Assembly: GCA_030615505.1 (NCBI GenBank)
Contig: JAUWZD010000025.1
Coordinates: forward strand, 1 to 48,407
Direction: 5' to 3'
Source of the DNA: Spirochaetales bacterium
GTDB lineage: Bacteria; Spirochaetota; Spirochaetia; SZUA-6; DRHE01
Length of the DNA stretch: 48,407 nucleotides
Shown here: piece after piece, positions 17,040-26,108 of the stretch
Layout of the letters: the number at the start of each line of letters is the position of its first letter
How positions within the stretch are numbered: the stretch's first letter is position 1
Notes under the pieces: model-generated
Database searches by the model: none
What the model was told of the DNA's origin: nothing
What the model saw: the letters and a program-made list of their open reading frames with translations, nothing else
Position numbers and translations under genes: made by a program

Positions 17040-17067
17040 TTGACCAAAATAAACCGTCCTGTATAGT
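17040..17067 (+). promoter_or_regulatory. Sigma-70 promoter of tRNA-Leu
   Basis: TTGACC (17040-17045), 16-bp spacer and TATAGT (17062-17067), 16 bases upstream of the tRNA 5' end. Confidence 0.75.
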
Positions 17068-17083
17068 ATCAATAATGTGTACT

Positions 17084-17170
<87 letters not shown>

Positions 17171-17173
17171 AAT

Positions 17174-17368
17174 ATGGACTGTCAGAACCAATCAAAAAAC
17201 AATGCCCGGTGCAATTGTACCTATCCGGGGTGCCCCAGGCACGGAATCTGCTGTGAGTGCATTACATATCACCAGACTCTTGGGGAACTCCCGGCCTGTC
17301 TCTTTAATGAAAGAGAAGAAAGGACCTACAACCGCAGCATCAGCTATTTTGTTAAAAATCGATCCTGA
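17174..17368 (+). CDS. DUF6485 cysteine-rich small protein
   Basis: A 64-residue protein with ten cysteines in a pattern characteristic of DUF6485: CNCTYPGCPRHGICCECI followed by YHQTLGELPACLF. The Cys/His arrangement suggests binding of zinc or an iron-sulfur cluster; function is unknown. The ATG is three bases after the tRNA-Leu 3' end, so it must be expressed from the tRNA promoter and released by tRNA processing. No Shine-Dalgarno is possible outside the tRNA sequence itself. It is followed by a small hairpin and T-run. Confidence 0.8.
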   Translation: MDCQNQSKNNARCNCTYPGCPRHGICCECITYHQTLGELPACLFNEREERTYNRSISYFVKNRS

Positions 17369-17379
17369 TAAAGCGCTGT

Positions 17380-17402
17380 AGTGCTCTAATGTACTTTTTT
17401 TT
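17380..17402 (+). terminator. Candidate intrinsic terminator
   Basis: AGTGC (17380-17384) pairs with GTACT (17391-17395, one wobble) around a 6-base loop, and is followed directly by eight Ts. The stem is short, but the position after the tRNA-DUF6485 unit is apt. It overlaps the end of the convergent gene. Confidence 0.45.
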
Positions 17403-18228
17403 CCTGACTGCTCTTTTCCTCTAATTTGGAATTAAATAGCCACCGGGTGGCATCACGGATGATCTGGGAGAGAATAATCACTTGCATATTTTTACTGCCG
17501 CGATTGATCTTTTCCCTCCACTTATCCTCACTGTATTGCTCCTTAAGTCTGATTTTACTCCGCCTGATCTTCTCCTCCAATTCAGGATCCGACCCGGAGT
17601 ATGAATCCAGCATATAGAGAGTGAGCAGCTTGAGGAGCGGATCACGGGAGGAATCAAACAGGCTGAGCAGCTCAACCCTTGCCGCTTCGAACTGTTTCTG
17701 CTGCATCAAAGAAAAGGCATAGTTCCATCTGATCCAGCCGCGGTTCTTAACCCCCGGCTCTGACAGGATTCGGCCAAAATATTTTTCTGATACTTCGGGT
17801 TCGCTCTTTAATAGATAGGGAATCCCGAATTGTAGGGCAAAATTCTTAAGCAAAGAAGGTCTTTTCTCTTTTACATGTGATTCAAGTTTAACAATCTTCT
17901 GAGTATTAGAAGTAATAAGATAAGCATTGATAAGCATTTTGAGAGTGCCGGCTCTTATAATGGACTTAAAGAGAATACGATCCTCCAGATACATGATCAG
18001 CTCCGGCCAGTTTTCTCCTTCTAATAAACTGAAGAGCTTCCAATTGCTTATGAAATATACATTTATTATAATAAGAGTTGTAAGAAAAAGAATAGCTGCT
18101 ATCCAGTTTTTGGATGCAAAAATGGAAAAATATTCACCTCCCAACAGGACAAGAGGCATGAAAAATATGAAAAGAAAAGAAAATACTAATACACTGTTAA
18201 ATATAATAAATATAGTTTTAAATTTCAT
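17386..18228 (-). CDS. Hypothetical membrane protein with TPR-like C-terminal domain
   Basis: A 280-residue protein that I do not recognise. Two transmembrane helices are clear at about 6-30 and 42-64. The rest is helical and soluble, with repeats such as WNYAFSLMQQKQFEAARVEL that look like a degenerate TPR pair, and a Lys/Glu-rich tail. It is likely an inner-membrane protein with a cytoplasmic helical repeat domain for protein contacts. The ATG at 18228 lies divergent from the HD-GYP gene across 96 bp, so shared regulation is possible. Confidence 0.65.
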   Translation of the reverse strand: MKFKTIFIIFNSVLVFSFLFIFFMPLVLLGGEYFSIFASKNWIAAILFLTTLIIINVYFISNWKLFSLLEGENWPELIMYLEDRILFKSIIRAGTLKMLINAYLITSNTQKIVKLESHVKEKRPSLLKNFALQFGIPYLLKSEPEVSEKYFGRILSEPGVKNRGWIRWNYAFSLMQQKQFEAARVELLSLFDSSRDPLLKLLTLYMLDSYSGSDPELEEKIRRSKIRLKEQYSEDKWREKINRGSKNMQVIILSQIIRDATRWLFNSKLEEKSSQEKKVH

Positions 18229-18324
18229 GAAATACCCCTATAATTATAATAGAAGTCTATGTAAATTAATAATACAGGTCAACCGTACAGATTTTATAAT
18301 CCCGGTTAGCCGGAGGCATTGCTT

Positions 18325-19488
18325 ATGAAAAATATTTTAATCGCTGAATTAATAGACAATACTTACTTCGATGCTCCTGTATATCTGGATGAAAACTATA
18401 TACTTCTTACCCCGGATACTCCGGTTACATCAGATCTTAACAGGCGTTTGGATAAATGGGGATACACCGGTGTATATTCTGATGGTAAGCCGAAGGATTC
18501 ACCCGCCTTTGAATCATCCGAGGATCATGTAGCGGCAACAGCCATCCTGGATAGCGATATAAAGGAAAAAACTAAAATTGATAGTTCAAGATCCCTCTAT
18601 TACTCTGTGATAAACTTCATTAAGGAAATATTTAAAACTTACAAACAAAACAATACCCTGGACATTGCTCCAATTACGGAGAAGGTAAAAGAATTAATCC
18701 AGACCATCAAAACTGACCGGGATTATATCCTGCGATTTCCGGAATTCCATTACCCCAGTGAGAATTATATATACAGGCACAGTGTGAATAATGCCGTTTT
18801 AGCACTTTGCCTCGGGGAATTATTGAAATTACCGCCCCACAGAATGATTGAACTGGGTATAGCCGCTCTCCTTCATGATATAGGTATGCTGAAGATACCT
18901 GATGAAGTATATCTGAACTCGCAGCCCCTCTCGCCCGGGCAAAGAAAAATTGTGAATGCCCATACCGTGCTGGGATACAAAATATTAAGGGGTTTCTCCG
19001 TGGCGGATGACATAGCCCTGACCGCACTTGAACATCACGAGCGCCTGGACGGCTCAGGATATCCACAGAGATTGAAGGCAGACAAGATCAGTCTTTTTTC
19101 TAAAATCATAGCCATAACCTGTTCATATGAGGCCATAATTTCTGAGAGACCGTTTAAACATGTAATGGATGGTCATAAAGCTCTGCTGGAACTCCTTAAA
19201 AGCCGCCAGAAACTATATGATGAAAATATTATCCGCGCTTTAATCTACAGCATATCCTTATACCCTATCGGGACTGCTGTTCTCCTATCCAACGGCGCCA
19301 TTGCACGTGTAGTCAAAACTAATCCTGAAAATCCTAAGCTACCTGTAGTGCAGATCCTGGTGGATCAGGAGGCTAAACCCATTGAGGAATATCTTATCGT
19401 TAAAACCTCCCAGGAGACCGAAATTACGATTAAAAGAACCCTAACAACAGAAGAGGCGAAGCATCTGAAACCTGTGGCTAAGAGCTAG
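18325..19488 (+). CDS. HD-GYP domain protein (c-di-GMP phosphodiesterase type)
   Basis: A 387-residue cytoplasmic protein. An N-terminal regulatory segment (1-140, DUF3391-like in position) precedes an HD-GYP domain with His152, the HD pair His184-Asp185 (LLHDIGMLKIP), His213 and the signature HHERLDGSGYP (237-247). The complete metal and GYP motifs predict hydrolysis of cyclic di-GMP. No receiver domain or membrane segment is present. The start is ATG 18325 with GGAGG at an 8-base distance; a TTG at 18319 is less likely. TATAAT at 18295-18300 may be its -10 element. The kinase gene follows after 4 bases, and a PilZ gene lies nearby. Confidence 0.93.
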   Translation: MKNILIAELIDNTYFDAPVYLDENYILLTPDTPVTSDLNRRLDKWGYTGVYSDGKPKDSPAFESSEDHVAATAILDSDIKEKTKIDSSRSLYYSVINFIKEIFKTYKQNNTLDIAPITEKVKELIQTIKTDRDYILRFPEFHYPSENYIYRHSVNNAVLALCLGELLKLPPHRMIELGIAALLHDIGMLKIPDEVYLNSQPLSPGQRKIVNAHTVLGYKILRGFSVADDIALTALEHHERLDGSGYPQRLKADKISLFSKIIAITCSYEAIISERPFKHVMDGHKALLELLKSRQKLYDENIIRALIYSISLYPIGTAVLLSNGAIARVVKTNPENPKLPVVQILVDQEAKPIEEYLIVKTSQETEITIKRTLTTEEAKHLKPVAKS

Positions 19489-19492
19489 TTGC

Positions 19493-21148
19493 ATGTCTGT
19501 AACTATCACCTTTCCCTCGGGCAAGATACAGGAATATCCTGTCGGGATACCGGCTGAAGAAATCATTAAGGATCCGGAGTGTAAATCTGATTCTCCCACG
19601 GTAGCTATAATGATCAATAATGACATAGCCAGTTTAACCTACAGGGTTGAAATCAACTGCAGCATAAAGCCGATCGCCTTAAATACCCGGGAAGGGTCTA
19701 ATATCTACAGGCGCTCTCTCTGTTTTTTGCTAACCCTTGCTGCTAAACAGATCTTCCCGGATAGAAGATTGGTCATTGGCCATTCCCTGGGCAGAGGCTA
19801 CTATTATCACTTTGAAGGGATTGATAAGATCCCAGCCGCCGACCTGGAGCGATTACGCAAGCGGATGAAGCAGATTGCATCCCAGGGCTTACCCATACGG
19901 AGGCAGGTTATCTCTTACCAGGAGGCAGTGCATTATTCTGAAGCTAATAAACACTTAAATACAGTGCTTCTTCTAAAAAGCAGAAACGATCCTAAGATCC
20001 CTGTAAATCGCTGCGGTGACTACATGGAGCTTGCCTACGGACCTTTAGTTCCCAATACCGGCCTCTTGAAAGTATTCGGTATCAAATCGTATCCGCCCGG
20101 ATTCCTTTTGCGCTATGCCCGCTGGAATAATCCGGATGAAATGCTCCCCTTTTTGGATAATCCCATCCTGTTTAATATTTATAGGGAGTATAAAAACTGG
20201 GGGAAGATTCTTAACATAGATTGCGTGGGCCTTTTGAATGAGCTTATCAATAAAGGCCAGGTGAAACAATTCATCCAGGTTGCAGAGGCGCTTCATGACA
20301 AGAAGATCGCTGAAATTGCCGATAAAATTTGCGAAAGAAGAGAAACTGCAAAAATTATTCTTATTGCCGGACCTTCTTCCTCCGGCAAGACTACTTTCTC
20401 AAAAAAGTTGTGTATACAGCTCAAGGTTTTAGGAAGAAATCCCGTATCGATTTCCTTAGATGATTACTTTCTGCCCCGCGAACAGACGCCAAAGGATGAA
20501 CATGGGAATTACGATTTTGAATCCCTGGATGCCATAGATATCAAGCTGTTAAATGAACATCTGCTAAAACTTCTGGAGGGTGAAACAGTAACTATTCCCT
20601 ACTTCGACTTTCATGGAGGAAGAAGGAAAGTTGAAGGGAAACCTCTCAAACTGCCCAGAAGAGCTATACTCATTTTAGAGGGAATTCACGGCCTGAATGA
20701 CCGGCTTACACCCCTGATTCCAAGGGATCGGAAATATAAGATTTATGTCTCAGCCCTTACTCAGCTAAATCTGGATGATCATAACCGCATTCCAACCACA
20801 GATAACCGACTCATCCGAAGAATCGTCAGGGATTATCAGTTTCGCGGACATTCCGCATTAGATACTCTCCTGATGTGGCAATCCGTGCGGAATGGGGAAT
20901 ATCGAAATATCTTTCCTTTCCAGAATTCCGCTGATTCCGCTTTTAATTCGGCGTTGGATTATGAATGTGCCGTTTTAAAGGTATATGCAGAACCCCTGCT
21001 GAAAACCGTAAAACCGGACCAGAATGTTTTTCACGAGGCACGCAGGCTTCTCTCTTTTTTAACTGATTTCGCACCCATTCCTTCGAGTTGGGTTCCGGAA
21101 CACTCCATCCTTAGAGAATTTATCGGGGAAAGCGCCTTTAAGTATTAA
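19493..21148 (+). CDS. TGS-domain uridine kinase-like protein
   Basis: A 551-residue multidomain protein. Residues 1-60 resemble a TGS domain; about 70-240 look like the threonyl-tRNA synthetase second additional domain (HSLGRGYYYHF in place of the editing histidines); 285-551 is a P-loop phosphoribulokinase/uridine kinase module with IAGPSSSGKTTFSK (P-loop 293-300) and DDYFLPREQTPKDEHGNYDF. This architecture is widespread in spirochaetes, Thermotogae and Firmicutes and is annotated as nucleoside or uridine kinase; the role of the TGS/SAD part is unknown. It starts 4 bp after the HD-GYP stop and its end overlaps the convergent PilZ gene by 4 bp. Confidence 0.9.
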   Translation: MSVTITFPSGKIQEYPVGIPAEEIIKDPECKSDSPTVAIMINNDIASLTYRVEINCSIKPIALNTREGSNIYRRSLCFLLTLAAKQIFPDRRLVIGHSLGRGYYYHFEGIDKIPAADLERLRKRMKQIASQGLPIRRQVISYQEAVHYSEANKHLNTVLLLKSRNDPKIPVNRCGDYMELAYGPLVPNTGLLKVFGIKSYPPGFLLRYARWNNPDEMLPFLDNPILFNIYREYKNWGKILNIDCVGLLNELINKGQVKQFIQVAEALHDKKIAEIADKICERRETAKIILIAGPSSSGKTTFSKKLCIQLKVLGRNPVSISLDDYFLPREQTPKDEHGNYDFESLDAIDIKLLNEHLLKLLEGETVTIPYFDFHGGRRKVEGKPLKLPRRAILILEGIHGLNDRLTPLIPRDRKYKIYVSALTQLNLDDHNRIPTTDNRLIRRIVRDYQFRGHSALDTLLMWQSVRNGEYRNIFPFQNSADSAFNSALDYECAVLKVYAEPLLKTVKPDQNVFHEARRLLSFLTDFAPIPSSWVPEHSILREFIGESAFKY

Positions 21149-21498
21149 GTCTTCTCTTTAAGCTTTTCTGTCAGCATATCCTTGAATTCCGTATCAGGTG
21201 TTAAAAACATTAACCCGTATCCGCTCTCAACCTGCTCACCTTCCCCGGTGAATACTTTAGCGGATCTGACAGCTTGAGCCTTTCCTTCGTAATATTTATT
21301 TCCATTATAATCCACCAGTATTTCAATATCCTCCCCGAGATCGAAAAGTGAAAGATCTTCAGCGCAAATGAAAATTCCTCCGAGAGATAAGTCTTTACTT
21401 TTAAACTCCCAAATAGCACAGTCACCGTTAGGCATAATTTTGCGCACTACAGTAGTAACAACTATTTTCTTTCTGTCCGATTTACGTTTATTTTCCAT
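21145..21498 (-). CDS. PilZ domain protein
   Basis: A 117-residue single-domain PilZ protein, a c-di-GMP receptor. The N-terminal basic motif RKSDRKK supplies the Arg contacts and DLSLGGIFI is the second signature (D/N-x-S-x-x-G-G). A strong AAGGAGGG precedes the ATG by 5 bases. With the HD-GYP gene 1.7 kb away, a c-di-GMP signalling pair is plausible. The last 4 bases overlap the convergent kinase gene. Confidence 0.88.
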   Translation of the reverse strand: MENKRKSDRKKIVVTTVVRKIMPNGDCAIWEFKSKDLSLGGIFICAEDLSLFDLGEDIEILVDYNGNKYYEGKAQAVRSAKVFTGEGEQVESGYGLMFLTPDTEFKDMLTEKLKEKT

Positions 21499-21588
21499 GT
21501 ATACCCTCCTTAAACCTTCAGCCTATCTGTATAATCTGGATTATAACTTTTTGTTGAAACTAGTGTCAAATAAATCAGAAAAAGGAAA

Positions 21589-21616
21589 TTGACAGTTTGT
21601 GAAACTGTATTATAAT
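21589..21616 (+). promoter_or_regulatory. Consensus promoter with palindromic operator in the spacer
   Basis: TTGACA (21589-21594), a 16-bp spacer and TATAAT (21611-21616), both hexamers perfect. ACAGTTT-GTG-AAACTGT (21592-21608) is a perfect 7-bp inverted repeat covering the spacer and the -35 end, placed as a repressor operator would be. It drives the gene starting at 21645. Confidence 0.82.
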
Positions 21617-21644
21617 GATTGGTATCCGGTTTAGGAGGAACACA

Positions 21645-22802
21645 ATGAAAAAGATCAATACTCTTATTTTAGCTTTTGCAGTAATATCACAACTTACCTG
21701 GGGACAATTCTATACAAAGCTTAATCCACAAATTAGAAGGGAACTCGCCGAAGCCTACTACCTTGTCGGTAACCAATATGAAAAAATTGGAGAAGCAGAT
21801 AAAGGCAGATCATATCGGGAAATGGCTTTCTATATTAATCCGAACCTCGATCCTGATAGTATAAGAAGCGAAGAGCTTCCCACTGCCGCTGCGTTGATAA
21901 TGCGGAGAGAAGCAAGGCTGCTTACTCCTCCAGAGGAACGTCTGGAATACATTCAGGAGCTTATACGGTCTAAATTCCTGCGCCTGGTTTCGTCTTTCTT
22001 AGCCAGTGATACGGAGGCCATGCTGGAACTCTTAGAGGGTTCAATATATCTGACCCGGTTAAATACAGAGATTACACAATCCCAAATTAAAAGCGAGCTG
22101 GACCAATTTTTCAGCACAGTCTCGCTAAGCGGGCTCGTGCCCTCTAAGGTCTATGATTTAAGCAGCATGGATATTCGCAAAACACCCTTAACACCGGATG
22201 AATGGGGAGACACATATAGCATAGATGTTGATACTCTGATCGATTTCTCCGAATATATCCGTATCTGGGAGAAAAAACAGCGCTTCTTAATTCACTGTTC
22301 TGAGAATAGATGGCTGATCCTTGCGATGGGTCAGGGGATTCCGCCGTCCGATTGGGTACCTAAAAGAGCGCCTCAATTAGACGCTGCACCAGGCACTTCA
22401 ATTCCTCTAACGGGCCCGGGCCAGGAGATTAAAAATGCCTTTCTATCCTGCCTGGCCTATTTCCTGAATAAGGATATTCCTAAGGCAGTGGATTACTTTT
22501 CCGAAGAAATTCAAATTCTAAGACTGAACGCCACACTTACAAAAAACGAGATCTCCTCAACTTTCGAAGGGTATATTGAGAATAGAGATTTTTCACAACT
22601 CCGATCCGAGGATATTTTAGTAAAAGAAAGCATATTTGTAGAAGACACAGATCAATTTGCAGACATTAAAGACGGGCGTGCTTATCTTCTGAATGTTAAA
22701 ACTAAATTGGATCTTTCGGAGGAAATACCCTTCTGGACCCGCTTTCAGGAATACTATTTTATAGAGGAAGAGGGGACCTGGAAAATTTTCGCCATATTCT
22801 GA
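21645..22802 (+). CDS. Secreted hypothetical protein
   Basis: A 385-residue protein with a clear signal peptide (KKINTLILAFAVISQLTWG, cleavage before QFYTKL). The mature part is acidic and helical, with a TPR-like opening (AEAYYLVGNQYEKIGEADKG) followed by two similar halves, one ending FLIHCSENRWLILAMG and one ending YYFIEEEGTWKIFAIF. These look like duplicated NTF2/SnoaL-like cone domains, an inference from pattern only. No catalytic motif is seen. GGAGGA lies 5 bases before ATG 21645; the ATG at 21615 lies inside the -10 box and is excluded. Its 3' end overlaps the convergent YkgJ-type gene by 44 bp. Confidence 0.75.
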   Translation: MKKINTLILAFAVISQLTWGQFYTKLNPQIRRELAEAYYLVGNQYEKIGEADKGRSYREMAFYINPNLDPDSIRSEELPTAAALIMRREARLLTPPEERLEYIQELIRSKFLRLVSSFLASDTEAMLELLEGSIYLTRLNTEITQSQIKSELDQFFSTVSLSGLVPSKVYDLSSMDIRKTPLTPDEWGDTYSIDVDTLIDFSEYIRIWEKKQRFLIHCSENRWLILAMGQGIPPSDWVPKRAPQLDAAPGTSIPLTGPGQEIKNAFLSCLAYFLNKDIPKAVDYFSEEIQILRLNATLTKNEISSTFEGYIENRDFSQLRSEDILVKESIFVEDTDQFADIKDGRAYLLNVKTKLDLSEEIPFWTRFQEYYFIEEEGTWKIFAIF

Positions 22803-23058
22803 ATTTCTGAACATAGCCGCATGAATCCGGAAGGCCACGTGAGAACAGAGCGCGGAAAATAGTCACCTTGCTGCATTCCCGGCATACTTTGAATCTTCTG
22901 TCATACACAGTACAGAGCTTTGTCTCTTTATCAAGATGAGGGCAGGGAGCACGTAAATTGATTACAATGCCCCGGGGCTTGAATTTTTTTTCATAACAGC
23001 AGAGACCACAGCGCTTACAAATCGCCTCCCATTTTTTTCCGTAAATATTCCAGGACAA
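22759..23058 (-). CDS. YkgJ-family cysteine cluster protein
   Basis: A 99-residue protein of the YkgJ/UPF0153 group with the defining CKRCGLCC near the N terminus, then PCPHLDKETKLCTVYDRRFKVCREC and DSCGY, in all ten cysteines that likely bind iron-sulfur or zinc. Function is unknown. No ATG is available; TTG 23058 is the first usual start. The same frame continues back without a stop to the TAA of the preceding gene, only six codons away. The 3' end overlaps the opposite gene by 44 bp. Confidence 0.75.
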   Translation of the reverse strand: MSWNIYGKKWEAICKRCGLCCYEKKFKPRGIVINLRAPCPHLDKETKLCTVYDRRFKVCRECSKVTIFRALFSRGLPDSCGYVQKFRIWRKFSRSPLPL

Positions 23059-23076
23059 TAGCGATACCTGCTGCAG

Positions 23077-25131
23077 TTAATGTGTGAGAGGAGCAAAGTA
23101 GCCGCTTTCGGTTCTTCCGCTCTTTCGCTGTAGAGTTGCTTCAACCTGTAGATCAATATATCTCAAGCCAAAATCTGGCTCAGAAGGAGACACGAACTTT
23201 AACATATACACCGGTGAAATTTGCTCGCTCAATTCTGAAATAATATGCTCGATTCCGCTTGAAGCAAAAAAATTATAATTTTTGCCGCCTGTTTCAGCGC
23301 TGATATATGCCAATTCACCTCCTATGCTTTCCGAACCGAAGTTTATAGTATAAAAGCCTATGAAATTATTACGCATATAATTGGTAATCTCAGCCAGGGT
23401 GTATTTCTTAAAAGAATCCTCATTCAACTGACCCCGGGTTAAAAACACTATGTATTTTCGGGATTGTCTGGGAATCAATTGAGAGGCTGCCATCCTGACA
23501 CCCAGATCAAAACGCCATCCGGGCTTAAATCCCCGGACAGGATTGGTTGCAGCGCGCACGGTTTCAAGTCTGGTTGCGCTAAAATCAGATTCAAGAATTG
23601 CTTTCCTGCCGGCACTTATAACCTGGAGTGCTCCGAAACCTGAAAGCTGGGTATGGATTGAATTGACAGCACTTTTAAGCTCATTTGAAAATCGACTCAT
23701 CTGCTGGGAATTCTCCACTAAAACTACGACCTCGATGGGTGCCGGATCTGTATTGGAAAGAACCAGTGAAAGCCCCGCCACCTCACGAAAGGATTCTGTA
23801 ATTGTGAAATTTTCACTTTGAAGTCCTACAATAGCATTACCCGATCGATCCTCTACAGAAATATCAATGAATACCTCGGGGAAGCCCGTAGAAACTATTC
23901 TTTCCACCTCTACATGTAATCCTGTATAGAGGCTGCTCATCTGGGACAGAATAAAAATCTTATTTAAATCAAAATCCACTACATAAAGTTCGCCATTCGG
24001 ATTAAAGGAGAGATTAGTTATGCGCTTTGCATATGAAGACACATCGCTTAATACCTGCCATATCTCCTGGTTGAGATGAAACTCCAATACACGATTGCCG
24101 TCTGCTATCATCAGGGTGTCATGATTTTTAAATGTCATTCCTTCCGGGCCGGTTAAAAAATCTTCCCCAAATGAATGCAGAAAATTCCCGCTCAAATCAA
24201 AAACTTCTATTCTCTTCCGCCTTCGGTCCGATACATATACAAACTTGCCCTGGATGGCTATACCGGTCGGCCCGTCAAGCCTGGAGGATGGGGTGATGCC
24301 GCGACCAAAAGACAGAATGAAATTCCCTTCCAGATCGTATTTATTTACCCTTGCATTTCCCCAATCCGTAACATAAATATAGCCTTTTCCATCGGTGGCC
24401 AGATATTGAGGTCCCAGCAGCATTCCCTTATCCCTGCCCTTACCGGCGAATTTCTTTATTTTATCCCCCTGGAGGGTGCATTTTACCACCTGATTTCTCC
24501 CGTATTCAGAGATGAACAGGTACCGACCCTCAACCTCAAGGAGATCGAAGGGTCTATCAAATCCCTCCAGGCCCCCCCTTAGTATATCTTTGACCTGATT
24601 ATTGGCATCCAGGATGACAATTTCATTGCTGCCAAAGGCGACAACATAGACAGTACCGTCCTTCCGGATATGCACGGACGTTGGCCTCTTTAGAGGATAG
24701 TAATCATTCCGATTCGCATCTATTTCATTCGAGATAACATACCTGTCTCCCTGTTCCAGCTCCCTGCCCAATTCTCTTCTATAAGAGATTACCTGAACCC
24801 TGTTCCTCAATAGGGAATCTCCCTGGCCTGAATCTAAAAGATATTTCCATTCATTCAAGGCAGCTTCCTCAAATCCGGATTTATACAGAGACCTGCCCAA
24901 CCATATTCTAGTTAAAGTACTGGAAGGCTTGTAACTTAATGCTTTTTCTAAAGATAACACTGAATCATTATAATAGCCGTTATGAAAGGCCCGTACTCCC
25001 CAGCGAAAATTCTCTTCCGCTTTAGCCCTGTCCATATCGAAATCTAAAGCGGGCAGACCTATAGTAAACACGGAAAGTAGAGCGAGAATAAATAATTTTT
25101 CCTTTTTTATAATCACAGGAATATTGTACAC
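23077..25131 (-). CDS. Secreted TPR-NHL propeller-VWA-like protein
   Basis: A 684-residue secreted protein. The signal peptide follows KKEKLFILALLSVFTIGLPA. Residues about 30-120 form TPR-like repeats (WGVRAFHNGYYNDSVLSLEKAL). Residues about 130-430 are NHL repeats, each near a GPQYLATDGKGYIYVTDWGN motif, forming a six-bladed propeller. The last 250 residues resemble a von Willebrand A domain (VVVLVENSQQMSRFS, with DxSxS degenerate to ENSQQ, and KYIVFLTRGQ). Such proteins probably mediate envelope protein or polysaccharide contacts. Starts are GTG 25131 or GTG 25116; neither has a strong ribosome site. It follows a 55-residue gene by 4 bp. Confidence 0.85.
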   Translation of the reverse strand: MYNIPVIIKKEKLFILALLSVFTIGLPALDFDMDRAKAEENFRWGVRAFHNGYYNDSVLSLEKALSYKPSSTLTRIWLGRSLYKSGFEEAALNEWKYLLDSGQGDSLLRNRVQVISYRRELGRELEQGDRYVISNEIDANRNDYYPLKRPTSVHIRKDGTVYVVAFGSNEIVILDANNQVKDILRGGLEGFDRPFDLLEVEGRYLFISEYGRNQVVKCTLQGDKIKKFAGKGRDKGMLLGPQYLATDGKGYIYVTDWGNARVNKYDLEGNFILSFGRGITPSSRLDGPTGIAIQGKFVYVSDRRRKRIEVFDLSGNFLHSFGEDFLTGPEGMTFKNHDTLMIADGNRVLEFHLNQEIWQVLSDVSSYAKRITNLSFNPNGELYVVDFDLNKIFILSQMSSLYTGLHVEVERIVSTGFPEVFIDISVEDRSGNAIVGLQSENFTITESFREVAGLSLVLSNTDPAPIEVVVLVENSQQMSRFSNELKSAVNSIHTQLSGFGALQVISAGRKAILESDFSATRLETVRAATNPVRGFKPGWRFDLGVRMAASQLIPRQSRKYIVFLTRGQLNEDSFKKYTLAEITNYMRNNFIGFYTINFGSESIGGELAYISAETGGKNYNFFASSGIEHIISELSEQISPVYMLKFVSPSEPDFGLRYIDLQVEATLQRKSGRTESGYFAPLTH

Positions 25132-25134
25132 GAA

Positions 25135-25302
25135 TCAGGCGAATTTATCTATTGTGTGTGTTTCGATCTTTTTTAGATTGATATTTCCCTTTAGGCCTAA
25201 ATAAAGAATTGATTTTATCTCTTGCAGCTTTATAACGGAATCAGCAGCAGAGTTTTTTATGTCACTGTGTATAATATTTGAGGGAATGTTCTCTATATTC
25301 AT
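25135..25302 (-). CDS. Small conserved-looking hypothetical protein
   Basis: A 55-residue polypeptide starting MNIENIPSNIIHSDIKNS, amphipathic and helical, with no recognised domain. It has one of the best translation signals in the window, AAAAGGAGG placed 5 bases before ATG 25302, and lies 4 bp before the NHL-VWA gene, so it is probably real and co-expressed. The opening and length are loosely like YjfB-type putative motility proteins; I regard that as weak. Confidence 0.6.
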   Translation of the reverse strand: MNIENIPSNIIHSDIKNSAADSVIKLQEIKSILYLGLKGNINLKKIETHTIDKFA

Positions 25303-25361
25303 CCCCACCTCCTTTTTATCTATCGACAAAAACTGCCAGATACATTAGCAATTGAATTTCT

Positions 25362-26108
25362 CTACAAGCTTACAAAATGGGCGTCCTTGTACCTCTCTTC
25401 TATCTCATGATTTGCAGGATGAATGAGTATGGGGGACAAGGAAATATTTCCCGATTGTATTGTACGGAAATCTGATCCTTCCTCCATTTCAGAATCAGGA
25501 ATTGGACCATCAATATAACAGTACATATCGCCATTTGGGGCTTTGAATCTGTACAATTTATCTTTATAAATCCTTCGTGTCGGGAAAGTCACTTTTGGGG
25601 ATGAGTCTTCATTAATATTGCCAGGAAAATTAATGTTTAAAAAATGGTCTTTATCCCATAGTGAGCAGAAGAGCTTTAAGTTTCTTGAAATAAATTCAAT
25701 CGGATATTTTAGGTGAAAGGGAGGGTTAAAAGCATTTAATGAACAGGCCAAAGCAGGCATACCCATTAATGCCGCCTGCCGGGCTGCGGCAGCCGTCCCG
25801 GAATAGACAATATCCGTTCCCAGGTTGGGTCCCAGATTGATTCCGGAAATAACCAAATTCATTCTTTCACGCAGGAATCCCATACAGGCCATCATAACAC
25901 AGTCCGCCGGGCTGCCATCACTTGAATAATCCCGTTCACTTAACCTTTTCATTCTTATGGGAGCATGCAGGGTTATGGAATGAGAACTGCCGCTTCGATT
26001 GCCTTCCGGAGCAATAACCCATATCTCATGCTCCTCTACCAGTGCCTTCTTAAGCTCCTGAAGACCCGGGCTGTCAATTCCGTCATCATTAGTTAATAAG
26101 ATTTTCAT
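25362..26108 (-). CDS. surE: 5'/3'-nucleotidase SurE
   Basis: A 248-residue SurE, the usual length. It hydrolyses nucleoside 5'- and 3'-monophosphates in the cytoplasm. The metal site is complete: ILLTNDDGI (Asp8, Asp9), GNRSGSSHSIT (Ser) and SGINLGPNLG (Asn), followed by the conserved DIVYSGTAAAARQAALMG. The start codon lies inside galK, overlapping its last 20 bases, so the two are probably translated from one mRNA. Confidence 0.96.
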   Translation of the reverse strand: MKILLTNDDGIDSPGLQELKKALVEEHEIWVIAPEGNRSGSSHSITLHAPIRMKRLSERDYSSDGSPADCVMMACMGFLRERMNLVISGINLGPNLGTDIVYSGTAAAARQAALMGMPALACSLNAFNPPFHLKYPIEFISRNLKLFCSLWDKDHFLNINFPGNINEDSSPKVTFPTRRIYKDKLYRFKAPNGDMYCYIDGPIPDSEMEEGSDFRTIQSGNISLSPILIHPANHEIEERYKDAHFVSL

